From: JADKIH01 sp031417395
GTDB taxonomy: Bacteria; Bacteroidota; Bacteroidia; AKYH767-A; 2013-40CM-41-45
Direction of reading: 5' to 3'
Assembly: GCA_031417395.1 (NCBI GenBank)
Contig: JANOVM010000063.1
Location: 1 to 64,000, forward strand
Length of the DNA: 64,000 nucleotides
Positions 42,696 to 51,802 of the stretch are shown piece after piece. A model generated the notes under the pieces. The model worked only from the letters and a program-made list of their open reading frames with translations. It was not told where the DNA came from and ran no database searches. The translations under genes and the position numbers were made by a program. Within the stretch, counting starts at the first letter, position 1. Each line of letters opens with the position of its first letter.

Positions 42696-42884
42696 ATGTT
42701 TGAATACACAAAACAAATACTTACGAAAGTAAGCTTCGATAGAAATTTATTCAGAAAAGAACTTATAAAGTCCATACAATTATTAAAACGTGAAGAAAGA
42801 CGACTGTTAAAAGTCTGGTGTGTTGCAACCTTTGCTGCATACAGCGATGTAATTGTAGATGTATTCAGGAAGTTTTCTTCCTGA
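42696..42884 (+). CDS. Small conserved Bacteroidetes protein of unknown function
   Basis: A 62-residue protein from the ATG at 42696 (the frame also opens from a TTG at 42687). It is amphipathic and charged, with K-V-S-F-D-R-N-L-F-R-K-E-L-I-K-S near residues 11-26 and L-L-K-V-W-C-V-A-T-F near 39-48. I believe similar short proteins with V-S-F-D-x-x-L-F-x-K-E-L and x-W-C-x-A-x-F occur across Bacteroidetes, but this is from memory and untested. There is no signal peptide or membrane segment. Its last 20 nt overlap the end of queG on the other strand. Confidence 0.6.
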   Translation: MFEYTKQILTKVSFDRNLFRKELIKSIQLLKREERRLLKVWCVATFAAYSDVIVDVFRKFSS

Positions 42885-43800
42885 TAAAAGACAGGTTTCT
42901 TTTTATTCCTTCAAAACCGGTTCGCTGCAAAGGCGAATCCGTGAAAACCTTGTTGAATACTTCCAGGGTAATTTCTTCCCAGTCCTTTTCTTTCATGTGA
43001 AGCATATTTTCAGAAGGGGAAAAACTTCTTTCTTTATGAGCTTTTGAAAATCTGTTCCACGGACAAACATCCTGACAAACGTCACAGCCAAAAATCCAAT
43101 CGTCCATTTTACCTGAAAACTCCACAGGGATTGCTTCCTTTAGCTCAATCGTAACATAAGAGATGCACTTGCTTCCATCGACAACATAAGGCTTAATAAT
43201 AGCTTCCGTTGGACAAGCATCGATACATCGTGTGCACGTGCCACAATAATCTTCTATAGGTCCGTCAGCATCAAGTTCGAGATCACAAATAATTTCAGCC
43301 AGGAAAAAAAAAGAGCCGTTATTTTTATTTATAAGATTCGTGTTTTTCCCAATCCATCCCAATCCGCTTTTTTTGGCCCAGGCCCGTTCAAGTACAGGGG
43401 CTGAATCGACGAATACCCTTCCTTCTACCTTACCGATTTTCTGTTGAATAAAACCAAGCAGCTCTTTCAACTTATCCTTGATTACAAAATGATAGTCTTT
43501 ACCATAAGCGTATTTGCTTATTTTAGGTGAATCATCATCCTGTTTTACATCCGTATAATAATTATAGAGAAGCGAAATTACACTCTTTGCTCCGGGAACA
43601 AGTTGTCGTGGATCTAATCGTTTGTCAAAATGATTTTGCATGTAGGCCATTTTTCCCTGCATATTTTGCAAAAGCCATTTTTCAAGTACAGGCGCCTCTT
43701 CCTCAAGGAAATCTGCTTTTGCGATTCCACAAAAATCAAAACCAAGCCGAAGCGCTTCTTCTTTTATAGAAAATGCATAAGAATTCCTGTGTATTGCCAT
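42865..43800 (-). CDS. queG: Epoxyqueuosine reductase
   Basis: Catalyses the last step of queuosine synthesis, reducing epoxyqueuosine in tRNA with a cobalamin and two [4Fe-4S] clusters. The first cluster site is C-G-T-C-T-R-C-x-x-A-C-P (C186, C189, C192, C196); the second uses C239, C242 and C246 in C-D-V-C-Q-D-V-C-P-W-N, with C212. The proton donor is in V-D-S-A-P-V-L-E-R (D132). At 311 residues it lacks the C-terminal HEAT-like extension of the E. coli form, as usual in this phylum. It lies 21 nt downstream of ruvB, in one operon. Confidence 0.95.
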   Translation of the reverse strand: MAIHRNSYAFSIKEEALRLGFDFCGIAKADFLEEEAPVLEKWLLQNMQGKMAYMQNHFDKRLDPRQLVPGAKSVISLLYNYYTDVKQDDDSPKISKYAYGKDYHFVIKDKLKELLGFIQQKIGKVEGRVFVDSAPVLERAWAKKSGLGWIGKNTNLINKNNGSFFFLAEIICDLELDADGPIEDYCGTCTRCIDACPTEAIIKPYVVDGSKCISYVTIELKEAIPVEFSGKMDDWIFGCDVCQDVCPWNRFSKAHKERSFSPSENMLHMKEKDWEEITLEVFNKVFTDSPLQRTGFEGIKRNLSFIRKKTS

Positions 43801-43821
43801 TATATTTTCCGGGAAATCCGA

Positions 43822-44847
43822 TTAAAAAAGTCCACCCGCCGGAGGAAGATACGCTTTTCCGAGATGCTTGTATGCAAGTTCTGTAGCTTCACGACCACGT
43901 GGAGTCCGCTTGAGAAAACCTTCCTTGATCAGAAAAGGCTCATACACTTCTTCAATGGTCCCTGCTTCTTCTCCGACAGCGGTAGCAATCGTCGTAATAC
44001 CAACAGGACCACCTTTAAACTTTTCTATTATGGAAGTCAATATGCGGTTGTCCATTTCATCCAGACCATGCTTGTCGACGTTTAAAGCTGTCAATGCAAT
44101 GTGAGAAATTTCCGGGTCAATAATACCGTTTCCTTTTACCTGAGCAAAGTCACGCACCCGGCGCAACAAAGCATTTGCAATACGAGGCGTACCGCGACTA
44201 CGGCGGGCGATTTCATTTGCCGCTGCATCAATTATTTCGATTTTCAAAAGTGAAGAAGAACGTTTAATGATTTTCTGCAATAAATCAGCATCGTAATATT
44301 CAAGTCGGGAAGTAATACCAAAACGTGCACGCAAAGGCGATGTAAGCAAACCTGAACGCGTAGTGGCACCAATTAAAGTGAAGGGGTGAATTTTAATCTG
44401 AACTGAACGTGCATTCGGTCCCGTCTCAATCATAATATCAATCTTATAATCCTCCATAGCAGAATAAAGATATTCTTCTACTATTGGACTAAGACGATGA
44501 ATTTCATCGATGAATAATACGTCGTTGGGCTCCAGATTGGTGAGTAATCCAGCCAGGTCGCCGGGTTTATCAAGCACAGGACCGGAAGTTGTACGAATAT
44601 TAACCCCAAGCTCATTGGCAATAATATATGCCAACGTTGTCTTGCCAAGTCCGGGTGGTCCATGCAGCAGTACATGATCCAAAGCTTCATCCCTGCCTTT
44701 AGCTGCTTCAACAAAGATCTTTAGATTATCCAGAATGCCTTGCTGGCCGGTAAAGTCATCAAATCCCTGCGGACGCAATACTTTATCAATTTCACGCTCA
44801 GCAGCAGTAAAATTGGCATCTGTTGGATCTAAATTAGAATTGACCAT
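43822..44847 (-). CDS. ruvB: Holliday junction DNA helicase RuvB
   Basis: The hexameric AAA+ motor of branch migration. Walker A G-P-P-G-L-G-K-T-T (residues 63-71), Walker B I-D-E-I-H-R-L near 114-120, sensor 1 G-A-T-T-R near 161 and the C-terminal winged helix with R-T-P-R-G-R are intact. The 341-residue length is standard. A TACTTTTG lies just upstream of the ATG, so the mRNA is probably leaderless. It is followed by queG. Confidence 0.96.
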   Translation of the reverse strand: MVNSNLDPTDANFTAAEREIDKVLRPQGFDDFTGQQGILDNLKIFVEAAKGRDEALDHVLLHGPPGLGKTTLAYIIANELGVNIRTTSGPVLDKPGDLAGLLTNLEPNDVLFIDEIHRLSPIVEEYLYSAMEDYKIDIMIETGPNARSVQIKIHPFTLIGATTRSGLLTSPLRARFGITSRLEYYDADLLQKIIKRSSSLLKIEIIDAAANEIARRSRGTPRIANALLRRVRDFAQVKGNGIIDPEISHIALTALNVDKHGLDEMDNRILTSIIEKFKGGPVGITTIATAVGEEAGTIEEVYEPFLIKEGFLKRTPRGREATELAYKHLGKAYLPPAGGLF

Positions 44848-44852
44848 AAGTA

Positions 44853-44860
44853 CAAAAGTA
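44853..44860 (-). promoter_or_regulatory. ruvB -7 promoter element, leaderless arrangement
   Basis: TACTTTTG on the minus strand matches TAnnTTTG exactly and ends 5 nt before the ruvB ATG at 44847. The -33 position has no good TTTG. Transcription would start at or within a few bases of the start codon. Confidence 0.5.
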
Positions 44861-44900
44861 AGATAATGTCTTTAGCTGAGAACTTAATTAATGCAGTTTA

Positions 44901-45563
44901 TTACGATTCTTTCTCCTTAATAAATAACAATTTGTAAATCTCATCTAAAAACAAACGAATATCAAATGAAAAGGTGAGTGCATTGAGATCCTTTACCTCT
45001 TTTCTGGAACGAATCAGCGTAAATCTGTAGCCGGTAGAAACACCGGCCCCTAACCATTGGAAAACGCTGTATTGGGCTGAAACTTCAGGTTGATAAAGAA
45101 CAACGGACTCCGATTTTGTATACGATTTTATGCGGCCCGGACGATTGATATAACCATATTTTGCTACTCCAAAACCAAGATGAAGTGGCATAACAGCGCA
45201 TTGCCACGGGTATTTATTGTAAAAGAAATATTCTGTAGAAACGCTGACAAAATGAAAATACAACTGACCGTTGGTATAATAATCCAGATCGTTCTCTTTA
45301 ATGTTTATACTGGTTACCACTGCATTATTTGTGAGATTAAAAAAACCGAAACCGAAACGAATACGCTGATTGTAATTCAATCCCAATCTTACCCCTCCTA
45401 TATTTGCATATTGACCATCAATAAATGTATTAAAGGATGCCAGTGTAATAAAGAATTTTGGTTTCTGCTTCAGGCTATAGTCAATCGTATCCGAAAGTTG
45501 ACCTTTAACCGGATTGGTCATAGAAATTATTATCAGCACAATAATGGAAAGCAGTCTATTCAA
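44901..45563 (-). CDS. Exported beta-barrel-like protein of unknown function
   Basis: A 220-residue protein with a signal peptide (L-L-S-I-I-V-L-I-I-I-S-M, cleavage near V-K-G-Q). A run of aromatic amphipathic strands follows (for example G-G-V-R-L-G-L-N-Y-N-Q-R-I-R-F-G-F-G-F-F), consistent with a small outer-membrane barrel. It ends in a charged tail (F-I-K-E-K-E-S). I do not recognise the family. It lies 53 nt before ruvB on the same strand. Confidence 0.7.
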   Translation of the reverse strand: MNRLLSIIVLIIISMTNPVKGQLSDTIDYSLKQKPKFFITLASFNTFIDGQYANIGGVRLGLNYNQRIRFGFGFFNLTNNAVVTSINIKENDLDYYTNGQLYFHFVSVSTEYFFYNKYPWQCAVMPLHLGFGVAKYGYINRPGRIKSYTKSESVVLYQPEVSAQYSVFQWLGAGVSTGYRFTLIRSRKEVKDLNALTFSFDIRLFLDEIYKLLFIKEKES

Positions 45564-45813
45564 GGGAGGAAATGAGGATGATAAGTCGATTTAACTCATG
45601 TATATTTTCAGAAATACAAAAATATTGATTTTCTGTGGAGGATTTTAAATGAATTCAGCTTTGATAGCGCTAATTTGCCAACAGTATTGTTGATTTGTTC
45701 GGCAGAAATGTCTTAGTTTCGCATGCAAATTAAACGCACTTCCGGCAGATATTATTTTATTCAATCTTATTTACCATATCCCTCTAAAGTTTGTGAATTC
45801 TTATTTCGAAATC

Positions 45814-46896
45814 ATGTTTAAAAAAATTATTCTCTTTTCCCTGATAATCTTCTTTATTTCCTGCAAAAAAAATGTTGAAAAAATACATCCCATCGTTCAG
45901 GATATTACGGAATCCGTCTATGCCAGTGGCACCATAAAGAGCAAAAACCAATACCAGGTCTTTTCAAAAGTTAATGGCATTATTGAAAACATTTATGTTG
46001 ATGAGGGCGATATTGTAAAAAAAGGCGCCCCCATTCTTTCTTTAATAAATGAATCCTCAAAACTGAATAAAGAAAATGCAGCACTCGCTGCCGAATTCAA
46101 CGCTTATACTAACAATCAGAACAAGCTTCAAGAGCTAAAAATTAATACTGACCTGGCCAAAAGTAAACTGGCAAATGATTCTCTTCTTTTTCAAAGACAA
46201 AAAGAATTATGGACCAAACAAATCGGAAGTAAGGTAGAACTTGAGCAAAGAGAATTAATGTTTGAAAATTCTAAAACCGCTTACGAAGCTGCTCTTCTTC
46301 GTTACGATGAGCTTAACAGACAGTTAACATTTGCTTCTTCACAGTCTAAAAAGAATTTACTGATTTCCCAAAGTCTCGATAACGATTATATTATCCGTAG
46401 TGACATTGACGGGAAAGTGTATAGCTTATCAAAATCAAAAGGTGAAATGGCCGGCGTACAGGCGCCTCTGGCTGTTATTGGCGACACCGGTTCTTTCATT
46501 CTTGAAATGCAGGTTGATGAATACGATATTTTAAAAGTTAAGCCCGGACAAAAAGCCCTTATAACCATGGACAGTTATAAAGGAAAAGTCTTTGAAGCTG
46601 CTATTCAAAAAATTGATCCCATGATGAATGAACGCTCCAAGAGCTTTTTGGTTGAAGCTGTTTTTCTCAACCGGCCGGAAACACTTTATCCAAGCATTAC
46701 CTTTGAAGCAAATATAGTCCTTCAGTCAAAAAAAGATGCCTTAACTATACCGAGGAATTACCTGTTGGGAGATTCTATGGTAGTTAAAAGTAATGGTGAT
46801 AAAGTTCCCATTAAAACAGGATTGAGAGATTATCAAAAAATTGAAGTGCTGTCGGGGCTGTCGAAAGAGGATGAATTAATTAAACCGACAGAATGA
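45814..46896 (+). CDS. HlyD/MacA-type lipoprotein membrane-fusion subunit
   Basis: A 360-residue periplasmic adaptor. The ATG at 45814 is chosen because it leads straight into the lipoprotein signal (I-I-F-F-I-S-C, C17 lipidated); a GTG at 45793 would add seven residues. The layout is typical: a lipoyl-like half (G-I-I-E-N-I-Y-V-D-E-G-D-I-V-K-K-G, residues about 54-70), a coiled-coil hairpin (about 80-175), then beta-barrel and membrane-proximal domains. It works with the permease and ATPase downstream in efflux or export of an unknown substrate. The permease ATG overlaps its stop. Confidence 0.92.
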   Translation: MFKKIILFSLIIFFISCKKNVEKIHPIVQDITESVYASGTIKSKNQYQVFSKVNGIIENIYVDEGDIVKKGAPILSLINESSKLNKENAALAAEFNAYTNNQNKLQELKINTDLAKSKLANDSLLFQRQKELWTKQIGSKVELEQRELMFENSKTAYEAALLRYDELNRQLTFASSQSKKNLLISQSLDNDYIIRSDIDGKVYSLSKSKGEMAGVQAPLAVIGDTGSFILEMQVDEYDILKVKPGQKALITMDSYKGKVFEAAIQKIDPMMNERSKSFLVEAVFLNRPETLYPSITFEANIVLQSKKDALTIPRNYLLGDSMVVKSNGDKVPIKTGLRDYQKIEVLSGLSKEDELIKPTE

Positions 46897-48152
46897 AATT
46901 AAAACTCATTGTAAGTATTTCAATGGCTTTGCTTTTGGCGAGATGGAAACAAACTCTCGTAGCTGCTATTGGCGTGACTTTTAGTATTACGATGTTCGTT
47001 ACACTTTTAAGTTTTATGACTGGTCTCAATGATTTACTTGATGGATTAATATTGAACCGAACACCGCATATCCGTCTTTACAATGAAATCAAGCCAAATG
47101 AAAATCAGCCGATTTCTCTTTATGAAAAATTCAATAATAGCTACAATTTTATTCATTCGATAAAACCCAAACAGGAACGGTTGGAGATTTTTAATAGCGG
47201 CGATATAATGAAATTTCTTTCTCACGATGATCGCATTTCCGGTCTGGCTCCTAAAATTACTGCTCAGGTTTTTTACAATGTTGGCGTCATTGATCTTACC
47301 GGGGTGATAAATGGCATTGATGTAGAAAAGGAAAACAAGCTATTCTTTTTTAATGACTATGTAACATCCGGAAACTACATCGACCTGAAGAATATTCCGA
47401 ACAGTATTATACTTGGAAAAGGTGCTGCCGCAAAAATGCTTGCAAATATTGGCGATGTCATACAAGTTACCACAACTAAAGGAGAAAGAATGCCCTTAAA
47501 GGTTGTAGGTTTTTTTCAATCCGGTCTTCAGGATATCGATAACGTTCAAAGCTATTGCTCCATAAATACGACACAGAAATTGCTTGGTGTCCCCGGAAAT
47601 TATATTACGGACATCAACATTAAATTAAAAGACCTTAAAACAGCTCCGCTTGTGGCAAAAGAATATGAAAAAATATATAGCCTTGATGCCATAGACATAC
47701 AAACTGCGAATTCGCAATTTGAAACCGGAAGCTTTGTCAGGACATTGATTTCTTACGTAGTAGGGATTACACTTTTGATTGTAGCAGGTTTTGGTATTTA
47801 TAATATATTAAACATGCTTATCTATGAAAAGATGGATTCCATAGCCATTCTGAAAGCAACAGGCTTCTCGGGCAATGATGTTAAAGCAATTTTCCTTTTG
47901 ATTGCTTTGAGCATAGGATTTTTTGGCGGCCTTTTCGGCCTCTTTTTCGGCTATCTGGTTTCTTCAGGAATAGATCAAATCCCATTCAATACAGCAGCCC
48001 TTCCAACCATTAAAACCTATCCGATTAATTACAATCCGAAATTTTATTTGATTGGCGGAACGTTTGCTATTATATGCACCTATTTCGCAGGCTATTTCCC
48101 TGCACGAAAAGCCAGACAAATAGATCCGGTAATTATCATCAGAGGGAAATAA
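46893..48152 (+). CDS. ABC transporter permease (MacB/FtsX-like)
   Basis: A 419-residue permease with one N-terminal transmembrane helix (about 20-42), a large periplasmic MacB-PCD-like domain (about 45-270) and three C-terminal helices (about 283-305, 330-350, 385-405). The FtsX-type helices include I-Y-N-I-L-N-M-L-I-Y-E-K-M-D-S-I-A-I-L-K-A-type coupling sequence for the ATPase. The ATG overlaps the adaptor stop by 4 nt and the ATPase follows directly. Confidence 0.93.
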   Translation: MKLKLIVSISMALLLARWKQTLVAAIGVTFSITMFVTLLSFMTGLNDLLDGLILNRTPHIRLYNEIKPNENQPISLYEKFNNSYNFIHSIKPKQERLEIFNSGDIMKFLSHDDRISGLAPKITAQVFYNVGVIDLTGVINGIDVEKENKLFFFNDYVTSGNYIDLKNIPNSIILGKGAAAKMLANIGDVIQVTTTKGERMPLKVVGFFQSGLQDIDNVQSYCSINTTQKLLGVPGNYITDINIKLKDLKTAPLVAKEYEKIYSLDAIDIQTANSQFETGSFVRTLISYVVGITLLIVAGFGIYNILNMLIYEKMDSIAILKATGFSGNDVKAIFLLIALSIGFFGGLFGLFFGYLVSSGIDQIPFNTAALPTIKTYPINYNPKFYLIGGTFAIICTYFAGYFPARKARQIDPVIIIRGK

Positions 48153-48830
48153 ATGAAAACTATTCTTCAGGCAAAATCCATAAATAAATACTTTCACGAT
48201 CCGGCAACCGTGCAGGTATTGAAAAATGTGGAATTTGAAATTCAACAAGGTGAATTTGTTTCTGTAATTGGTAAATCGGGATGCGGAAAATCAACGTTGC
48301 TGTATATTCTATCAACGATGGATACGGATTATGAGGGTGATTTATTAATCGACGGTGTCAGCCAAAGAAATAAAAAGGAAAAAGAACTTGCTGTTGTAAG
48401 AAATGAAAAAATTGGCTTCGTTTTCCAGTTTCATTACCTGTTGAATGAGTTTTCAGTTTTAAGAAATGTTATGCTGCCCGGACTAAAACTTGCACGTTAT
48501 AGTGAAGAGGAAATAGAGCATCGCGCTTATGAAAAACTAAAATTATTAGGAATTGAAGGAGAAGCTGTAAAAAGACCCAATCAATTATCCGGTGGACAAA
48601 AGCAGCGGGTTGCCATTGCACGTGCACTTATCAATGATCCAATAATTATTATGGCCGATGAGCCAACGGGAAACCTCGATAAAAAAAATGGTGAAATAGT
48701 TTTTTCAATTTTTCAGGAACTGGCGGGAACCTACAAACAATCTCTGCTAATTGTTACTCACGATCAGGAGTTTGCTCAAAAGACAAACAGGATTATTGAA
48801 ATGGAAGATGGGAAAATTATCAAACAATAA
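48153..48830 (+). CDS. ABC transporter ATP-binding protein
   Basis: A 225-residue ATPase of the MacB/LolD type. Walker A is G-K-S-G-C-G-K-S-T (residues 40-48), followed by the Q loop F-V-F-Q-F, the signature L-S-G-G-Q-K-Q-R, Walker B I-I-M-A-D-E-P-T-G-N-L-D and the H-switch V-T-H-D. It starts on the base after the permease stop, so the three genes form one operon. No TolC-like gene is present in the window. Confidence 0.95.
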   Translation: MKTILQAKSINKYFHDPATVQVLKNVEFEIQQGEFVSVIGKSGCGKSTLLYILSTMDTDYEGDLLIDGVSQRNKKEKELAVVRNEKIGFVFQFHYLLNEFSVLRNVMLPGLKLARYSEEEIEHRAYEKLKLLGIEGEAVKRPNQLSGGQKQRVAIARALINDPIIIMADEPTGNLDKKNGEIVFSIFQELAGTYKQSLLIVTHDQEFAQKTNRIIEMEDGKIIKQ

Positions 48831-48940
48831 CAGGCAACAAAATAAGTTCAGGCCTTATTATACTTGAAACGTTAAGGTTTTGTGAATACAGATTATTTCA
48901 GAATGACAAAATTTTAATAAAATAACCGGCTTATATGATA

Positions 48941-48971
48941 TTGTTAAGCTGAATAGGAAAAATAATCTTTG
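48941..48971 (+). promoter_or_regulatory. Candidate promoter of the small RNA
   Basis: TTG at 48941-48943 and AATCTTTG at 48964-48971 (one mismatch to TAnnTTTG) are 20 nt apart, the usual Bacteroidetes spacing. A start near 48977 is predicted. Confidence 0.35.
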
Positions 48972-48976
48972 AATAT

Positions 48977-49070
48977 TTTATAAAACCATCATTGTTATTA
49001 CTGGTAATGATGGTTTGTACGGCAGGGTAAGAGGGAAAAACGTACAAACATCAGGCGCAAGCCTTTTTTT
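48977..49070 (+). ncRNA. Candidate structured small RNA of about 94 nt
   Basis: Downstream of a -33/-7-like pair lie AAACCATCATT/AATGATGGTTT (48983-48993 with 49006-49016), TTTGTACG/CGTACAAA (49014-49021 with 49041-49048) and a terminator with stem AGGC/GCCT, GCAA loop and T7 tract (49053-49070). The second pair shares three bases with the first, so the two hairpins may be alternatives. It does not resemble SRP RNA, 6S RNA or tmRNA by eye. It could instead be the structured 3' end of the ABC operon transcript. Confidence 0.4.
49053..49070 (+). terminator. Rho-independent terminator with GCAA tetraloop
   Basis: AGGC (49053-49056), loop GCAA, GCCT (49061-49064) then seven Ts. The stem is short but capped by a GNRA loop. 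It ends the candidate small RNA or the ABC operon. Confidence 0.6.
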
Positions 49071-49229
49071 CATACTTACTGCTTGTTTTCAGGCAATTAA
49101 ATATGCTGGTCTCTTTACTAAGTGGAGCCCAAGGGCAGAGCATTGATTCTCACGCGCCCAATGGATTTGTATTGTGTTATGTTTTTCAATCTGAAAATGA
49201 AATCACAAATCCAAACCGCTTTAGTATAA

Positions 49230-49475
49230 TTATCTTTTCTCTACAGCAACTTCAACCGACAACTTTTTACCGACAAGTTCTTTGCCGTTTAATGCTTCAA
49301 TGGCTTTAAGTGCGTCTTCCTTTTTCTTAAACTCAACAAAACCAAACCCTCTAGATTCCCATGTAATCTTGTCGTAGACAATCTTTGTATCCATTATTTC
49401 GCCAAATTGTTTAAAAATGGATTCCAGTAAAACTTCGTTTACGGATTGTTCAATGTTTTTTACGAATAGTTTCAT
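49230..49475 (-). CDS. RRM-type RNA-binding protein
   Basis: An 81-residue single RNA-recognition-motif protein. RNP2 is L-F-V-K-N-I (residues 3-8) and RNP1 is R-G-F-G-F-V-E-F (42-49), with the usual beta-alpha-beta-beta-alpha-beta order. Small RRM proteins are widespread in Bacteroidetes and some act as broad RNA-binding regulators. The region upstream has a TTACTTTG-like -7 element (one mismatch) 4 nt from the ATG. A candidate small RNA lies in the same intergenic region. Confidence 0.95.
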   Translation of the reverse strand: MKLFVKNIEQSVNEVLLESIFKQFGEIMDTKIVYDKITWESRGFGFVEFKKKEDALKAIEALNGKELVGKKLSVEVAVEKR

Positions 49476-49479
49476 ATGG

Positions 49480-49487
49480 CAAAGTAA
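49480..49487 (-). promoter_or_regulatory. Candidate -7 element of the RRM gene
   Basis: TTACTTTG on the minus strand has one mismatch to TAnnTTTG and ends 4 nt before the ATG at 49475, the same spacing seen at pyrE, nadB and the Nfu gene. Confidence 0.35.
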
Positions 49488-49764
49488 CGATTTTTTTTAT
49501 TTTGAAAAGCATCTTCCAAGAAATTAAAAATTGCGACTTTCTCAGTTATACCTTATAACTAAAGATCTCTTTCAATACGCTGCGACACGTTGCATTTTCG
49601 TTTCAACTTTACGTTCAAAAAATATTGAACAGAATTCCTGACCTTAAAATTGAAAATTAGAATTATTAATGAAATTCCAATAAATACTTAATTCGATTGA
49701 CACCAATAAAGAAATAAAGATGATAAACTATTTATTATATTAGCGTTTGTTAAAAAGATGACAT

Positions 49765-51672
49765 ATGCCATTTCAAATTCATTCCTTAGAAGAATACAAT
49801 ACTGCTTACAAAAGAAGCACCGATAACCCTGAAGCTTTTTGGGCTGAAATTGCATCCACTTTTTCCTGGAAAAAAACATGGTCGAAGGTGTTGGATTGGA
49901 ATTTTACACAACCGGATATAAAGTGGTTCATTGGCGGAAAATTGAATATTACTGAAAACTGTCTGGATAGACATCTGGCACTTAACGGAAATAAAAAAGC
50001 TATTGTTTGGGAAAGCAACGATATCAGCGAAGCCACACGATCATTAACTTATAAAGAGCTTCACGAACAGGTATGTATGTTTGCCAATGTTTTGAAAAAC
50101 ACCGGAGCAAAAAAAGGCGACAGGATTTGCATTTATATGCCCATGGTTCCCGAAGCTGTTATTGCAATATTGGCTTGCGCACGAATTGGGGCAATTCATT
50201 CAGTAGTTTTTGCCGGCTTTAGCGCCAACTCCCTCAGCGAAAGAATTCGAGACTGTGATTGCTCAATAACCATTACCTCCGACGGAGCATACCGCGGAGC
50301 AAAAGAAATTCCCATAAAGGAAATTGTTGATGAAGCGCTGGAGAATTGCCCGGGAATGAAAAAAGTAATTGTCTTGAAAAGAACAGGCAGAAAAATCAAT
50401 ATGAATTCCGGTCGCGACCTCTATTGGGAAGACGAAATGAAAAAAGTAAATGCCGAATGTCCGGCCACAGAAATGGATTCCGAAGACATGCTTTTCATTC
50501 TCTACACTTCGGGCTCAACAGGCAAACCAAAAGGCGTTGTTCATACCTGCGGCGGCTATATGGTTTATACAGCATATACTTTTCAGAATGTTTTTCAATA
50601 CAAAGAAAATGAAATATACTGGTGTACCGCAGACATTGGCTGGGTAACAGGACATTCCTATCTTATTTATGGTCCGCTTCTCAGCGGTGCTACTTCCCTC
50701 ATGTTTGAAGGTATTCCTGTCTGGCCCGATGCCGGACGATTTTGGCAGGTCGTTGATAAACACAACGTAAATATTTTCTATACAGCTCCAACAGCAATTC
50801 GCTCACTGGAAGCACAAGGTCTCGATTTTATAAAACCTTATTTATTAAATTCTCTGCGCATACTTGGTACGGTTGGAGAACCCATTAATGAAGAGGCATG
50901 GCACTGGTACCATAAAAACATTGGAAAAGAAAGATGCCCCATTGTAGATACCTGGTGGCAGACAGAAACAGGCGGTATACTCATCTCACCACTTGCGGGA
51001 ATAACAGAATTAAAGCCGGGCTTTGCAACACTTCCATTACCGGGAATACAACCAATGCTTGTCAACAATGAAGGCAAAGAAATCGAAGGAAATAATGTCG
51101 AAGGAAATTTATGCATTCGTTTTCCATGGCCTTCAATGATTCGAACAACCTACGGCGACCATGAACGCTGCAGACAAAATTATTTTGCAACCTACCCCGG
51201 ACTTTACTTTACAGGTGACGGCTGCAAACGTGATGAAAATGGTTATTACCGTATAACCGGTCGTGTTGATGATGTCATGAATGTCTCAGGTCACCGCATT
51301 GGAACAGCGGAAGTTGAAAATGCCATTGATGAACACCCGGAAGTTGTCGAATCAGCAGTCGTTGGCTATCCTCATTCTATAAAAGGGCAGGGAATTTATG
51401 CTTATGTAATTTCCACAAGCAAACGCGAAGATCTTGATGTTTTCCGTCAGGAAATAAAAGACATTGTTGCTAAAATTATCGGTCCTATTGCGAAACCCGA
51501 TAAGATTCAGATTGTACGCGGACTTCCAAAAACACGATCAGGAAAAATCATGCGCCGTATTCTCCGAAAAGTAGCCGAAGGAGAAACCTCTAACCTTGGC
51601 GACACTTCGACCCTCCTCGACCCAACAGTTGTCGAGGATATACAGTCCGGCGCGCTTCAACAAAACGAATAA
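49765..51672 (+). CDS. acs: Acetyl-CoA synthetase
   Basis: A 635-residue AMP-forming enzyme making acetyl-CoA from acetate, ATP and CoA. It has the P-loop Y-T-S-G-S-T-G-K-P-K-G near residues 248-258, T-W-W-Q-T-E-T-G near 398-405, the hinge/active-site T-G-D-G near 485-488 and the acetylatable lysine in T-R-S-G-K-I-M-R-R near 592-600. The length is normal. Promoter unclear; a TAGCGTTTG lies upstream at 49741-49749 with off spacing. Confidence 0.96.
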   Translation: MPFQIHSLEEYNTAYKRSTDNPEAFWAEIASTFSWKKTWSKVLDWNFTQPDIKWFIGGKLNITENCLDRHLALNGNKKAIVWESNDISEATRSLTYKELHEQVCMFANVLKNTGAKKGDRICIYMPMVPEAVIAILACARIGAIHSVVFAGFSANSLSERIRDCDCSITITSDGAYRGAKEIPIKEIVDEALENCPGMKKVIVLKRTGRKINMNSGRDLYWEDEMKKVNAECPATEMDSEDMLFILYTSGSTGKPKGVVHTCGGYMVYTAYTFQNVFQYKENEIYWCTADIGWVTGHSYLIYGPLLSGATSLMFEGIPVWPDAGRFWQVVDKHNVNIFYTAPTAIRSLEAQGLDFIKPYLLNSLRILGTVGEPINEEAWHWYHKNIGKERCPIVDTWWQTETGGILISPLAGITELKPGFATLPLPGIQPMLVNNEGKEIEGNNVEGNLCIRFPWPSMIRTTYGDHERCRQNYFATYPGLYFTGDGCKRDENGYYRITGRVDDVMNVSGHRIGTAEVENAIDEHPEVVESAVVGYPHSIKGQGIYAYVISTSKREDLDVFRQEIKDIVAKIIGPIAKPDKIQIVRGLPKTRSGKIMRRILRKVAEGETSNLGDTSTLLDPTVVEDIQSGALQQNE

Positions 51673-51802
51673 AAGCATATTCAATTTATATAAAATTTCA
51701 AATTTTAATTAAAAAAATTAGTTATTAAGCTTTAACATACAATTCACAATCCTTTCTCTAAAAACAGCTGTTCCTACCCTCTCCATTAACCTATCCCCTT
51801 CA

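Larger units (their letters stand above)
48831..49229. other. Intergenic region with candidate small RNA
   Basis: A 399-bp spacer between the ABC operon and the RRM gene. Its middle holds promoter-like elements, stacked hairpins and a terminator (see 48977-49070). The remainder, 49071-49229, shows no gene I can support. Confidence 0.6.

Noticed and set aside
45714..45721. TAGTTTCG as a promoter for the ABC exporter genes
   Set aside because: One mismatch, a poorly spaced -33 box and about 90 nt to the start; too weak to list as a feature.
49071..49229. A second small gene after the candidate small RNA
   Set aside because: The only frame is short, overlaps the RRM gene on the other strand and has no recognisable motif.
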